Assembly (NCBI RefSeq): GCF_003651225.1
Contig: NZ_RCDB01000003.1
Location: 313,259-377,258 of the forward strand
Direction: 5' to 3'
DNA length: 64,000 nt
From: Microbacterium telephonicum
Lineage (GTDB): Bacteria > Actinomycetota > Actinomycetes > Actinomycetales > Microbacteriaceae
A program made the position numbers and the translations under genes. The notes under the pieces were generated by a model. The model saw nothing but the letters and a program-made list of their open reading frames with translations, did not search any database and had not been told where the DNA came from. Within the stretch, counting starts at the first letter, position 1. The number at the start of each line of letters is the position of its first letter. This document shows positions 32,818-43,400 of this stretch, in pieces.

Positions 32818-34074
32818 TCAGACGGGGTCGGGGGTGGGACGGACGGAGAGGTCGGGGCGGGCCGCGGCGGCGGGACGCCTCACGCGGGTGCGCACGCGCG
32901 CGAGGCGTACGGTCATCCAGACCAGCAGTGCCACCAGTAGGAGGTTGCGCACCGTGAGGGTGACGACGGCGACCGGCTCCGGCGGGGCCGTGAGGATGCC
33001 GTTGTAGAGCACCGGGTAGACGATCTGCGTGAGCAGGGCGGTGGCGAGCACGAGCAGCGCGGGGCGCCACCAGCGGCGGCGGTCGAGCACCAGCCCGAGG
33101 ATCACCGACGGGAACAGCCAGCAGATGTACTGCGGTGAGCCGACCTTGTTGAACGCGATGAAGGCGACCACGAGCGCGAGCGACAGCGTCGGGAACAGGG
33201 CCGCGAACGTCGCGCCGCGCCACGCCTTGACGCCGCCGAGCACGGCGACGGCGCCGACGGCCAGCACCAGGACGGGCGTCATCGCGGCGATCACGGGGTC
33301 GATCTGCGTGCCGGTGACCTGGAAGGTGAGGATGTCGGGGTCGTAGTACACCCAGAACCCGGGGATCTGCAGCAGGGCGCCCCACAGGTAGAACCCGCTC
33401 ACGGGCGCCTCGACCTGGAGGCCGCGGGAGGTCTGCTCGCTCAGGAACCCGAACGCGTGGGCAGCTCCCCCCATCGCCGCGACGGTCAGCAGCGTGAGCG
33501 CGCTCACCGCAAGCGCGCCGCCGACGATCGCGAACCGTCGGCGCACGGCGACGACCGCCGCCGCCAGCAGGGCCGCCGGCCACACCTTCATCCATGTGGC
33601 GATCGCGAGCAGCACCGAGGCGACCCAGGGGCGGCCGACGAGCCACAGGCAGGCGGGCACCGCGAGGGCGACGGTGAACCCGTCGAGGCGGTACAGGCCC
33701 ACCGGCCCGAGCAGTGCGATCGCGACGAGCCAGAACCAGGCGGCGACCGTGCGGGACTGCGAGCGGCCCCGCCCGACGAGCACGGCGAACGCGGCCGCGT
33801 CCGCCACCGTCACCAGCAGCGCCCAGCCGACGATGTAGCCGCCCCCGACCACCGCGAACAGATGCGCCAGCAGCATCGGCACGAGCGCGAGCTGCGGGTA
33901 GACCCAGGGGGTGTCGATCCCGACGACGCCGAGCCCGTGCAGCGCCTGGGTCGACCACGGCTCGTACACGTTGTAGACGTCGCCCATGGGCTGGTTCGGC
34001 ATGACCCACCCGAGCCACGCGACGCCGAGGTGCACGAGGGCGAACGCCACCCACAGCACCACCCGTCTCGACAC
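32818..34074 (-). CDS. Integral membrane glycosyltransferase (GT87-like)
   Basis: 418 residues with ten or more membrane segments. The N-terminal segment VWVAFALVHLG/LGWVMPNQPMGDVYNVYEPW places an acidic pair outside the first helix, as in polyprenyl-phosphate mannose-dependent glycosyltransferases (GT87/GT-C). Later AFIAFNKVGSPQYICWLFP also fits GT-C proteins. The likely role is adding a sugar to a cell-envelope glycan or lipid; donor and acceptor are inferred. The GTG at 34074 lacks a clear ribosome binding site. Confidence 0.62.
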   Translation of the reverse strand: MSRRVVLWVAFALVHLGVAWLGWVMPNQPMGDVYNVYEPWSTQALHGLGVVGIDTPWVYPQLALVPMLLAHLFAVVGGGYIVGWALLVTVADAAAFAVLVGRGRSQSRTVAAWFWLVAIALLGPVGLYRLDGFTVALAVPACLWLVGRPWVASVLLAIATWMKVWPAALLAAAVVAVRRRFAIVGGALAVSALTLLTVAAMGGAAHAFGFLSEQTSRGLQVEAPVSGFYLWGALLQIPGFWVYYDPDILTFQVTGTQIDPVIAAMTPVLVLAVGAVAVLGGVKAWRGATFAALFPTLSLALVVAFIAFNKVGSPQYICWLFPSVILGLVLDRRRWWRPALLVLATALLTQIVYPVLYNGILTAPPEPVAVVTLTVRNLLLVALLVWMTVRLARVRTRVRRPAAAARPDLSVRPTPDPV

Positions 34075-34115
34075 CCGCCCATCATACGGATGCCGGTGCA
34101 CCGCAGCCGGGGCGC

Positions 34116-34970
34116 TCAGCCGTGACGCAGCAGCGCCCCGACGACCCCTGGCAGCGCCTCGGCGACGTCGAGCGCCGTCACCGGGCCGCCCCCCGCACGC
34201 TCCACGGCCGCGGCGGCGGCGTGGCCGTGCAGCCACGCGGCGGTGGCGGCGAGCGGCCCCAGATCGGCGGCGTCGAGCCGGCCTCCCTCCCGCTCGCGCG
34301 CGGCGGCCGCACCGGCCACGAGGGTGCCGAGCACGCCGCCGAGCACGTCCCCGGTGCCGGCGGTGGCCAGCCACGGCGTCGGCGCGGCGACCGTGCGCAC
34401 CGCGCCGTCGGGGGTCGCGACGACGGTGAGAGCCCCCTTGCGCAGCACCGTGCCGCCCAGTCGCGCCGCCGTCTCGGCGACCGCCCCGGGATCGGCGGGG
34501 TCGGCGGAGTCGGCATCCGGGAGCCCGAGGGCCGCGCGCAGCCGACCGAACTCCCCGGCATGCGGGGTGACGACCAGCGGCGCGGATGCCGCCGGGGCGA
34601 GATCGAGCGCACCGGCGTCGACCACGACGGGCAGCTCGCCCGCCAGCAGTCCCCGAAGCGTCGCCGTCTCGGCGGGGCTGCGCTCGGCGGCATCCGTGCC
34701 CGACCCGACGAGCCACGCCTGCACGCGCCCGTCGGCGGCGACCGTCTCGGGGCGCCGGGCGAGCACGAGGGCGGTCGGGCGGGCACCGCCCAGGTAGCGC
34801 ACCATGCCGATGCCCGTGCGCCACGCGGCCTCCACGCCCAGCACGGCGGCACCGGGGTAGCGCTCCGATCCGGTTCGGACACCGAGCACGCCGCGGGAAT
34901 ACTTGTCGTCGGACGCCGTTGGCTTCCGGAGCAGGGACGCCGCGTCGGCGGCCGTCCAGTCGTCGGTCAT
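34116..34970 (-). CDS. nnrD: ADP-dependent (S)-NAD(P)H-hydrate dehydratase
   Basis: 284 residues with the family motifs DDKYSRGVLGV, VVTPHAGEFGRL and the nucleotide site ATAGTGDVLGG. It repairs hydrated NAD(P)H. The NnrE epimerase domain usually fused to it is absent. TAGGGT on the minus strand lies exactly six bases before the ATG, so it may be leaderless. The glycosyltransferase-like gene follows 41 bases later. Confidence 0.88.
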   Translation of the reverse strand: MTDDWTAADAASLLRKPTASDDKYSRGVLGVRTGSERYPGAAVLGVEAAWRTGIGMVRYLGGARPTALVLARRPETVAADGRVQAWLVGSGTDAAERSPAETATLRGLLAGELPVVVDAGALDLAPAASAPLVVTPHAGEFGRLRAALGLPDADSADPADPGAVAETAARLGGTVLRKGALTVVATPDGAVRTVAAPTPWLATAGTGDVLGGVLGTLVAGAAAAREREGGRLDAADLGPLAATAAWLHGHAAAAAVERAGGGPVTALDVAEALPGVVGALLRHG

Positions 34971-35060
34971 GGCGCCACCCTAGTCGGGGCACCCGCGCCG
35001 ATCGGCCCCGGTGCCGGGCGTCCCGCATCCCCGTCCGCGCCGCGTCAGGAGCATCACCGC

Positions 35061-36137
35061 ATGAGTCAGCTGTTCACCCCGATCGAGCTCGCCGGGCACA
35101 CCGTCCGCAACCGCCTGTGGGTCGCACCGATGTGCATGTACTCCGCGACCGACGGGATGCCGAACGACTGGCACCACGTGCACCTCGCCCAGTTCGCCGC
35201 CGGCGGGGCCGGCATGGTGATCGCCGAGGCCACTGCCGTCGTGCCCGAGGGACGTATCTCCCCCGAGGACACCGGGATCTGGAACGACGCGCAGGCCGAG
35301 GCCTGGGCCCCCATCACCGCGGCGATCCGTGCCCGTGGCGCGGTGCCGGCCATCCAGCTCGCCCACGCCGGCCGCAAGGCCTCGACGTGGTCGCCGTTCG
35401 CCGGACGCGGTCACGGCTCGGTTCCCGAGGGCGAGGGCGGCTGGCCGACGCTCGCCCCGTCCGCCGTCGCCTTCGACGGGTACGCGACGCCCGCCGAGCT
35501 CGATGCGGCCCAGATCGACGCCCTCGTCGACGCGTTCGGCGCCGCCGCCGCCCGCGCGTGGGGCGCCGGGTTCGAGGCGCTCGAGGTGCACGCCGCGCAC
35601 GGCTACCTGCTGCACGAATTCCTGTCCCCGCTGAGCAACCACCGCACCGACGAGTACGGCGGCAGCCTCGAGAACCGCGCGCGCCTGCTGCTGCGCATCC
35701 TCGACGCCGTGCGCGAGGCGGCGCCCGAGGCGCTGCTGATGGTGCGCTTCTCGGCGCAGGACTGGGCCGACGGCGGTTGGGACCTCGCGCAGACCGCGAC
35801 CGTCGCGACTTGGGCCGCCGCGCACGGCGCCGCCTTCGTCGACGTCTCCAGCGGCGGGCTCGTGGCGCACCAGAAGATCACGACCGGTCCCGGATACCAG
35901 GTGCACCTGGCCGCCGGCATCCGCGAGGCGACGGGACTGCCCGTCGGCGCGGTCGGCGAGATCACAACCGGCCCGCAGGCCGAGGCGATCCTCGCCTCCG
36001 GCGAGGCGGATGTCGTGCTCGCCGCGCGGGAATGGCTGCGCGATCCGCACTTCGCCCTCCGCGCCGCAGGCGAGCTCGGCGACGCCGACCTCGCCCCGTG
36101 GCCCGCACAGTACCTGCGGGCCCGCCGCCGCGCCTGA
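35061..36137 (+). CDS. NADH:flavin oxidoreductase, old yellow enzyme family (YqjM-like)
   Basis: 358 residues, TIM barrel. The N-terminal VAPMCMYSA carries the regulatory Cys of YqjM-type enzymes; the active-site pair HAAHGYLLHEFLSP follows at about residues 180-193, and the phosphate-binding VGEITTGPQAEAIL near the C-terminus. It should reduce activated alkenes using NAD(P)H and FMN; its natural substrate is not known. A CAGGAG ribosome binding site precedes the ATG. Confidence 0.88.
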   Translation: MSQLFTPIELAGHTVRNRLWVAPMCMYSATDGMPNDWHHVHLAQFAAGGAGMVIAEATAVVPEGRISPEDTGIWNDAQAEAWAPITAAIRARGAVPAIQLAHAGRKASTWSPFAGRGHGSVPEGEGGWPTLAPSAVAFDGYATPAELDAAQIDALVDAFGAAAARAWGAGFEALEVHAAHGYLLHEFLSPLSNHRTDEYGGSLENRARLLLRILDAVREAAPEALLMVRFSAQDWADGGWDLAQTATVATWAAAHGAAFVDVSSGGLVAHQKITTGPGYQVHLAAGIREATGLPVGAVGEITTGPQAEAILASGEADVVLAAREWLRDPHFALRAAGELGDADLAPWPAQYLRARRRA

Positions 36138-36160
36138 CGCGGCGCCCCACCCCACGCACG

Positions 36161-36198
36161 CGAGAGCCCGCCCCGACCGCAGTCGGAGCGGGCTCTCG
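36161..36198. terminator. Bidirectional hairpin between convergent genes
   Basis: CGAGAGCCCGC (36161-36171) pairs with GCGGGCTCTCG (36188-36198), and the stem continues inward. It lies between the stops of the flavin oxidoreductase (36137) and the CNNM-like gene (36219), so it can end both transcripts. Confidence 0.75.
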
Positions 36199-36218
36199 TG
36201 CCTCTCGGATGCCGCGGG

Positions 36219-37274
36219 TCAGAAGCCGCGACGCGTCGCGTCGTGCACCTCGCCGACGAGCTCCTCGATGATGTCCTCGAGGAACAGCACCCCGGTGACC
36301 TCGCCACCGGGACCGCGCACCTGCGCGAGGTGGCGGCTGGAGCGGCGCATGAGGGCCAGCGCGTCCTCCAGGTCGGTCGATTCGGCGACGGAGACCATGT
36401 GGTGGATGCGCTTGGGCTTGATGGGCTCGGCGATGTCGTTCTCGGCATCCGCCCCCTCGGCCGCCCGCAGCACGTCCTTCAGGTGCACGTAGCCCAGCGG
36501 CACGCCCTGGTCGTCGACGATCACGTAGCGCGAGTAGCCGTGCTTGGCGACCGCGCGCTCGATCTCGTCGGGCGTCGTCGTCTCGGGCAGCGTGACGAGG
36601 TCGGTGAGCGGCACCGCGATGTCGGCGGCTTTCTTGTCGGTGAACTCGACGGCGGCGGCCACGGCACCCGACGCGTCGTCGAGCACCCCCTCGATCCGCG
36701 ACTGGTTCACGATCGTGGCGACCTCGTCGAGGGTGAAGGTCGAGGCGGCCTCGTCCTTCGGCTCGACGCGGAACAGCCGCACGACGTGGTTCGCGATCCA
36801 GTTGAGCGCCACGATCAGCGGGTGGAACACCTTCGAGACCCACACGAGCGGCGTCGCCAGCAGCAGCACCGCGCGGTCGGGCAGCGAGAACGCCAGGTTC
36901 TTGGGCACCATCTCGCCGAACACGACGTGCAGGTACGACACCAGGATCAGCGCGATCGCGAACGCGACGCCGCCGATGACGGCCTCGCTCCAGCCGGTGA
37001 GTCCGAGCGGCCCCTCGAGCAGATGGTGGATCGCCGGCTCCGACACGTTCAGGATCAGCAGCGAGCAGATCGTGATGCCCAGCTGGCTGGTCGCGAGCAT
37101 GAGCGTCGCGTGCTCCATGGCGTAGAGCGCGGTCTTGGCTGCCTTCGACCCCTTCTCGGCGAGCGGCTCGATCTGCGAGCGGCGCGCCGAGATGACGGCG
37201 AACTCCGCGCCGACGAAGAACGCGTTGAAGACCAGCAGCACGACCAGCCATGCGATTCCCGCCCAGTCGTTCAT
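36219..37274 (-). CDS. CNNM/hemolysin-C-like CBS-domain membrane protein
   Basis: 351 residues. Four membrane segments (DUF21/CNNM domain, about 1-170) include GAEFAVISARRS and FGEMVPKNLAF; two CBS domains follow (about 200-335), with FLEDIIEELVGEV near the end. It lacks the C-terminal CorC_HlyC (transporter-associated) domain. CNNM proteins are linked to Mg2+ or Co2+ efflux. Its ATG overlaps the stop of the next gene upstream. Confidence 0.85.
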   Translation of the reverse strand: MNDWAGIAWLVVLLVFNAFFVGAEFAVISARRSQIEPLAEKGSKAAKTALYAMEHATLMLATSQLGITICSLLILNVSEPAIHHLLEGPLGLTGWSEAVIGGVAFAIALILVSYLHVVFGEMVPKNLAFSLPDRAVLLLATPLVWVSKVFHPLIVALNWIANHVVRLFRVEPKDEAASTFTLDEVATIVNQSRIEGVLDDASGAVAAAVEFTDKKAADIAVPLTDLVTLPETTTPDEIERAVAKHGYSRYVIVDDQGVPLGYVHLKDVLRAAEGADAENDIAEPIKPKRIHHMVSVAESTDLEDALALMRRSSRHLAQVRGPGGEVTGVLFLEDIIEELVGEVHDATRRGF

Positions 37275-38602
37275 CGCTGCTCACCTCCCTCGCCGTCGAC
37301 ACCGGCCGGCAGCGGATGCGGTGTGAACTTCACCCGGTCGACGCGGCGACCGTCCATGCGCTGCACCGTGAGGGTGCCGTCTTCGAGCTCGACCACGTCG
37401 CCGACGACGGGGATGCGCTCGAGCGTGGACATGAGGAACCCGCCGACGGTGTCGTACACGTCGCCCTCGGGCACGCGGATGCCGGTGCGGTCGAGCACTT
37501 CGTCGGGGCGCAGGTCGCCGCCGAAGACGACGCCCCCGCCGATGCGGACGACCCCGGCGCGGTTGCGGTCGTGCTCGTCGAGCACCTCGCCGACGATCTC
37601 CTCCACGAGGTCTTCGAGGGTGACCACGCCCGCCGTGCCGCCGTACTCGTCGACGACGATCGCCATCTGGTAGCCGCGGGAGCGCAACTCCGACATGACG
37701 GAGTCCAGCTGCACCGCCTCGGGCACGCGCAGCGGCTCCTCGGCGATGGCCGCCGCCGGCACGTCGCCGCGACGGTCGCGCGGCACGCTCACGGCCTGCT
37801 TCAGGTGCGCGATGCCGGTGATGTCGTCCATGGACTCGTCGTACACCGGGAACCGGCTGTGACCGGTGCGGCGGGCGAGCTGGATCAGGTCTTCGACGCT
37901 GTCGCCGGCGGCGATCGCGTGCACGCTCGGCCGCGGGGTCATGACGTCGGCGGTCGTGAGGCGGGCGAAGGTGAGGGTGCGATCCAGCAGCGTCGCGGTG
38001 TCCTCCTCGAGCACGCCGGCGCTCGCGGAGCGGCGCACGAGGCTCGACAGTTCCTCCGCGGTGCGCGCGCCCGACAGCTCCTCCTTGGGCTCGACGCCCA
38101 TCGAGCGCAGCACGCCGTTGGCGCTGCCGTTGAGCACCGTGATCGCCGGCTTGAACACCGTCGTGAACGCGACCTGGAACGGCATCACGAGCTTCGCGGT
38201 CTGGCGCGGCACCGCGAGGGCGAAGTTCTTCGGCACGAGCTCGCCGATGATCATCGAGAAGGTCGTCGCGATCGTGATCGCCACGACCACCGCGATCGGG
38301 CGGGCCGCGGCATCCGACAATCCCCACGCGGTGAAGACGGGACTCAGCAGGTTCGTGATCGCCGGTTCCATCGTGTAACCGGTCAGCAGCGTCGTGAGCG
38401 TGATGCCCAGCTGCGCGCTCGACAGGTGCGTCGAGGTGATCCGCAGCGCGCTGATCGTCAGCGCGAGTCGTGACTCACCGGCATCGCGCCGCGCTTCGAG
38501 ATCCGCGCGGTCGAGGTTCACCAGCGCGAACTCGCTGGCCACGAACAGGCCGGTGCCCACCGTCAGAAGCAGCCCCACGCCCAACATGACGTAATCCATC
38601 AC
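37271..38602 (-). CDS. CNNM/hemolysin-C-like protein with CorC domain
   Basis: 443 residues. DUF21/CNNM membrane part (about 1-170, with ASEFALVNLDRADLEARRDA and IGELVPKNFALA), two CBS domains (about 195-330, ending EDLVEEIVGEVLDEHD) and a C-terminal CorC_HlyC domain (about 340-430). A GGAGG lies six bases before the GTG at 38602; ATG at 38599 is also possible. Forms an operon with its paralogue downstream, as often in actinobacteria, and is likely to act in divalent cation balance. Confidence 0.87.
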   Translation of the reverse strand: MMDYVMLGVGLLLTVGTGLFVASEFALVNLDRADLEARRDAGESRLALTISALRITSTHLSSAQLGITLTTLLTGYTMEPAITNLLSPVFTAWGLSDAAARPIAVVVAITIATTFSMIIGELVPKNFALAVPRQTAKLVMPFQVAFTTVFKPAITVLNGSANGVLRSMGVEPKEELSGARTAEELSSLVRRSASAGVLEEDTATLLDRTLTFARLTTADVMTPRPSVHAIAAGDSVEDLIQLARRTGHSRFPVYDESMDDITGIAHLKQAVSVPRDRRGDVPAAAIAEEPLRVPEAVQLDSVMSELRSRGYQMAIVVDEYGGTAGVVTLEDLVEEIVGEVLDEHDRNRAGVVRIGGGVVFGGDLRPDEVLDRTGIRVPEGDVYDTVGGFLMSTLERIPVVGDVVELEDGTLTVQRMDGRRVDRVKFTPHPLPAGVDGEGGEQR

Positions 38603-38706
38603 GCATCACCTCCGCTCTGGCGGAAGCAGGGTCGGTGGGGCGAGCGTCTATTAGGGGGGTCATCCATAGTCAGAAGATTCTAGGGGATCCCCGCCCCGCC
38701 GCGGCC

Positions 38707-38812
38707 GTGAACGCTGTCCGCCGAGTTCGCCGGTCGCGCGCCGAGTTCGCCGGCGATCTCGGCGCGGAGCGGGCGATCTCGGCGGGGAGGCGGCGAACTC
38801 GCGCGCACCCGG
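38707..38812. repeat. Composite intergenic repeat of GAGTTCGC and CGATCTCGGC words
   Basis: CCGAGTTCGC occurs at 38721-38730 and 38741-38750, CGATCTCGGCG twice at about 38754 and 38774, and a reverse copy GGCGAACTCG at about 38792-38801. It lies between two genes in the same direction (guaB1-like upstream, CNNM-like downstream) in a ~215-base gap. It may be a terminator for the upstream gene. The remaining bases to 38603 show no gene; a GGGGATCCCC palindrome is near 38686. Confidence 0.55.
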
Positions 38813-38818
38813 GCCGCG

Positions 38819-40276
38819 TCACCAGCTGACGGGGAGCGCCTTGCCCTCTTCGTAGCCGGCGGCGGACTGCAGGCCGACGAGCGCGCGGTCGTGGAATTCG
38901 GCCACGGTCGCCGCACCGGCGTAGGTGAAGGACGAGCGCACACCCGAGGTGATCATGTCCACGAGGTCCTCGACCGACGGCCGCAGCGGGTCGAGGTAGA
39001 TCTTCGACGACGAGATACCCTCGGCGAACAGCTCCTTGCGGGCGCGCTCGTAGGCGTCCAGACGACCGAACCGCCCCTGTACCGCCTTCGTGGAGGCCAT
39101 GCCCCACGACTCCTTGAACACCCGTCCGAGCTCGTCGACCTGCAGCCGGCCGGGGGCTTCGATCGTGCCGGCGAACCACGAGCCGATCATGACGGATGCC
39201 GCGCCCGCCGCCAGGGCCAGGGCGACGTCGCGGGGGTAGCGCACCCCGCCGTCGGCCCACACGTGCGCGCCCAGCTCGGCGGCGGCCTGCGCCGTCTCGA
39301 GCACGGCGGAGAACTGCGGGCGGCCGACGGCCGTCATCATGCGGGTCGTGCACATCGCGCCCGGACCGACACCGACCTTCAGCACCGACGCACCGGCATC
39401 CACGAGGTCGCGCACGCCGTCGGCGGTGACGATGTTGCCGGCGACGATCGGGATGCCCAGGCCCAGGCCGCTCACGGTGCGCAGCGCCCGCAGCATCCCC
39501 TCCTGGTGCCCGTGCGCGGTGTCGACCACGAGCACGTCGACACCGGCCGCGGCGAGCGCCTTCGCCTTCGCGGCGACGTCGCCGTTGATCCCCACGGCGG
39601 CGGCCACGATCAGCCGGCCCGAGGCGTCGACGGCCGGCCGGTAGAGCGAGCCGCGCAGCGCGGTGCGCTGCGAGAGCGTGCCGACGAGGTGTCCATGCTG
39701 CAGCACGCAGACGATCTCGGCGTCCGCGGCGACGAGCAGGTCGAAGGCGGCGCGCGGGCTGTCGACGTCGTCGGCGTCGATCGACGCGCTGCGTCCGCGG
39801 GCGAGGTCGCCGAGGCGGGCGTCGGGCAGCGCCGTGCCCAGCCGGGTCGCGGGGACGATGCCGAGGATGTCGTCGACGTGCACGGGCCCGTCGGTCTTCT
39901 CCGACACGACTATGCCGTGACCGACCGTCGCCGGCAGCAGCTCGGCGGCCTCCACCACCGTCGTCTCGGGCGCGAGCACGAGGGGGGTGTCCCAGCCGAC
40001 GGGCTGATCCTTGACCCATCGGATGGCGGCATCGAGGTCCTGCAGGGGCATGTCCTGCGGCAGCACGCCGAGGCCGCCGCGCCGGGCGAGGGTGGCCGCG
40101 AGGCGGGGCCCCGTGACCGAGTTCATGTTCGAGGCGACCAGCGGCAGGGTCGCGCTCGTGCCGTCGCCGGGCGACAGGTCGACGTCGAGCCGGCTCGTGA
40201 CGGCCGAGCGACGCGGCACGAGGAAGACGTCGGAGTAGGTCAGATCGACCGTGGGGAGGGCGCCGGAGAACTGCAT
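38819..40276 (-). CDS. guaB1: GuaB1-type IMP dehydrogenase-related protein (probable GMP reductase)
   Basis: 485 residues. The TIM barrel is split by two CBS domains (about 90-205). The catalytic loop GVGPGAMCTTRMMTAVG has the nucleophile Cys, and the C-terminal half has the GGVRYPRDVALAL and GSWFAGTIEAPG motifs. The actinobacterial GuaB1 group works as GMP reductase rather than IMP dehydrogenase. TACCGT on the minus strand is exactly six bases before the ATG. The gene is divergent from kgd. Confidence 0.87.
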   Translation of the reverse strand: MQFSGALPTVDLTYSDVFLVPRRSAVTSRLDVDLSPGDGTSATLPLVASNMNSVTGPRLAATLARRGGLGVLPQDMPLQDLDAAIRWVKDQPVGWDTPLVLAPETTVVEAAELLPATVGHGIVVSEKTDGPVHVDDILGIVPATRLGTALPDARLGDLARGRSASIDADDVDSPRAAFDLLVAADAEIVCVLQHGHLVGTLSQRTALRGSLYRPAVDASGRLIVAAAVGINGDVAAKAKALAAAGVDVLVVDTAHGHQEGMLRALRTVSGLGLGIPIVAGNIVTADGVRDLVDAGASVLKVGVGPGAMCTTRMMTAVGRPQFSAVLETAQAAAELGAHVWADGGVRYPRDVALALAAGAASVMIGSWFAGTIEAPGRLQVDELGRVFKESWGMASTKAVQGRFGRLDAYERARKELFAEGISSSKIYLDPLRPSVEDLVDMITSGVRSSFTYAGAATVAEFHDRALVGLQSAAGYEEGKALPVSW

Positions 40277-40442
40277 GAGTCCACGGTACCCACCGAAGTC
40301 GGGTGCCCGGCTGGGAGGACCGCGTCGATGCCGCGGTATCAGCCGATCGGAAGGTGAACCTGGGCTACCCTGGATTGTTGTGCGCGTGGGGCTTCGCGCC
40401 CCCGCACGATCCGAGTCTTCATCGATGAAAGCAGGCGAACTC

Positions 40443-43400
40443 GTGTCCAGCCAGGTGACCGGCGTGGGAACTTCGAGCGACGGCGATTTCGGGGCCAACG
40501 AATGGCTCGTCGCCGAGATGTACGAGCAGTACGCGAAGGACAGGAACTCGGTCGACCAGTCCTGGTGGCCGATCCTCGACGCCTACAAGGCGAACACGGC
40601 GACGGATGCCGCTCCCGCCGCGCGTGACGCCGCTCCGGCGGCGGGGCCCGCCGCCGCGCCGCAGACCCCCGCCGCCGCGCAGCAGACTCCGGCCGCCGCG
40701 CAGCCGACGGCCGCCGAGCCGCGTCCCGTGACCGCCGCGGTGCCCGTCGCGGGCGCCCAGCCGGTGGCGCGCACGACGGCGCGTCCGGCATCCGCCCAGC
40801 CGGTGCCTGCGCAGGCGCCGAAGGCCGCGCCCACGACCCCCGCCGAGGCTCCCGACGACGACGTGGTCACGCCGCTGCGCGGCATGCCCAAGACGCTCGC
40901 CGCCAACATGGACGAGTCGCTGACGGTCCCGACCGCCACCTCGGTGCGCACCGTCCCGGCGAAGCTGATGATCGACAACCGCATCGTCATCAACAACCAC
41001 ATGGCCCGCACGCGCGGCGGCAAGATCAGCTTCACCCACCTCATCGGCTGGGCCCTCATCCAGGCGCTCAAGGAGTTCCCGAGCCAGAACGTGTCGTACG
41101 CCGAGGTCGACGGCAAGCCGTCGGTCGTCGCGCCGGCGCACGTCGGTCTCGGCATCGCGATCGACCTCCCCAAGCCCGACGGCACCCGTGCGCTCATGGT
41201 GCCGAGCATCAAGCGCGCCGAGACGCTGTCGTTCCACGAGTACCTCAACGCGTACGAGGACCTCGTCAAGCGGGCCCGCGCCGGAAAGCTGACCGGCGCC
41301 GACTTCCAGAACACGACGATCTCGCTCACCAACCCGGGCGGCATCGGAACGGTGCACTCCGTGCCGCGCCTGATGAAGGGCCAGGGCTGCATCGTCGGCG
41401 CGGGCGCCCTCGAGTACCCCGCGGAGTTCCAGGGCTCCAGCGAGCGCACCCTCACCGAGCTCGGCATCGGCAAGACGATCACGCTGACGAGCACCTACGA
41501 CCACCGCGTCATCCAGGGCGCCGGGTCGGGCCAGTTCCTCAAGATCGTCCACGAGATGCTCATCGGCGGCCACGGCTTCTACGACGACATCTTCGCCGCG
41601 CTGCGCATCCCCTACGCTCCCATCCACTGGTCGAGCGACATCAACGTCGACCTCGCCGAGCGCGTCGACAAGGCCGCGCGCGTGCAGGAGCTCATCAACT
41701 CGTTCCGCGTGCGCGGCCACCTGATGGCCGACATCGACCCGCTCGAGTACGTGCAGCGCACGCACCCCGACCTCGAGATCGAGAACCACGGGCTGACCTT
41801 CTGGGACCTCGACCGCGAGTTCGTCACGGGCGGCTTCGGCGGCAAGCGCACGATGAAGCTGCGCGAGATCCTCGGCGTGCTCCGCGACTCGTACTGCCGC
41901 ACGATCGGTATCGAGTACATGCACATCCAGGACCCGGCGCAGCGCAAGTGGTTCCAGGACAACGTCGAGGTCAAGTACCAGAAGCCGACGCACGACGAGC
42001 AGTTGCGCATCCTCGACAAGCTCAACCAGGCCGAGGCGTTCGAGACGTTCCTGCAGACGAAGTACGTGGGACAGAAGCGCTTCAGCCTCGAGGGCGGCGA
42101 ATCGCTCATCCCGCTGCTCGACGAGATCCTCCAGGGCGCAGCCGGTGCGGGCCTCGACGGCGCCACGATCGGCATGGCGCACCGCGGTCGCCTCAACGTC
42201 CTCACGAACGTCGCCGGCAAGACCTACAGCCAGATCTTCCGCGAGTTCGAAGGCTCGGTCGCGATCGGCTCCAAGCGCGGCTCGGGCGATGTGAAGTACC
42301 ACCTCGGCACCGAGGGCACGTTCGTCTCCGACGGCGGCTCCGAGCTTCCGGTCTACCTCGCCGCGAACCCCTCGCACCTCGAGACGGTCGACGGCGTGCT
42401 GGAGGGCATCACCCGCGCCAAGCAGGACCGCAAGCCGATCGGCACGTTCTCGTGGCTGCCCGTGCTCGTGCACGGCGACGCCGCGTTCTCGGGCCAGGGT
42501 GTCGTGGTCGAGACGCTGCAGATGTCGCAGCTGCGCGGCTACCGCACCGGCGGCACCGTGCACATCGTCGTCAACAACCAGGTCGGCTTCACGACGCTCC
42601 CCCAGGACGGGCGCACCTCGGTGTACGCGACCGACGTCGCCAAGACGATCCAGGCGCCGATCTTCCACGTCAACGGCGACGACCCCGAAGCGGTCGTCCG
42701 CGTCGCCGAGCTCGCCTTCCGCTACCGCCAGGAGTTCCAGCGCGACGTCGTCGTCGACCTCGTCTGCTACCGCCGCCGCGGTCACAACGAGGGCGACGAC
42801 CCGTCGATGACGCAGCCCCTCATGACGAACCTCATCGAGGCCAAGCGCTCGGTGCGCCGCCTGTACACCGAGGCCCTCGTCGGCCGCGGCGACATCACCG
42901 AGGAGGAGTACGAGAAGGCGAAGCAGGACTTCCAGAACCGCCTGGAGGTGGCCTTCGCCGAGACGCACGAGGCCGAGACGGGTGCGGCATCCGTCGTGCC
43001 GACCACGACCGGATCCCTCGAAGTGGTCGCCGGCGAGCCCGAGACGACGGGTGTCGGCGAGGAGCTCATCCACCGCATCGGCGACGCGTTCGTCAACAAG
43101 CCCGACGGCTTCACCGTGCACGCCAAGCTGCAGCAGCTGCTCGACAAGCGCCGCGACATGAGCCGCAACGGCTCGGTGGACTGGGGCTTCGGCGAGCTGC
43201 TCGCGTTCGGCTCGCTGCTGGCCGAGGGCACGAACGTGCGTCTCGCCGGTCAGGATGCCCGCCGCGGCACGTTCGTTCAGCGCCACGCCGTGCTGCACGA
43301 CCGCGACAACGGCCAGGAATGGCTGCCGCTGGCGAACATCGGCGACGGCCAGGGCCGCTTCTACGTGTACGACTCGCTGCTGAGCGAGTACGCGGCGATG

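Noticed and set aside
34116..36271. Rightward frames overlapping nnrD and the flavin enzyme upstream of 35061
   Set aside because: Only the part from 35061 matches an old yellow enzyme; the upstream extension is an antisense reading of nnrD.
38603..38706. M-box-like magnesium riboswitch before the CNNM-like gene
   Set aside because: Only a short GGGGATCCCC palindrome and a good ribosome binding site are present; no M-box core was seen.
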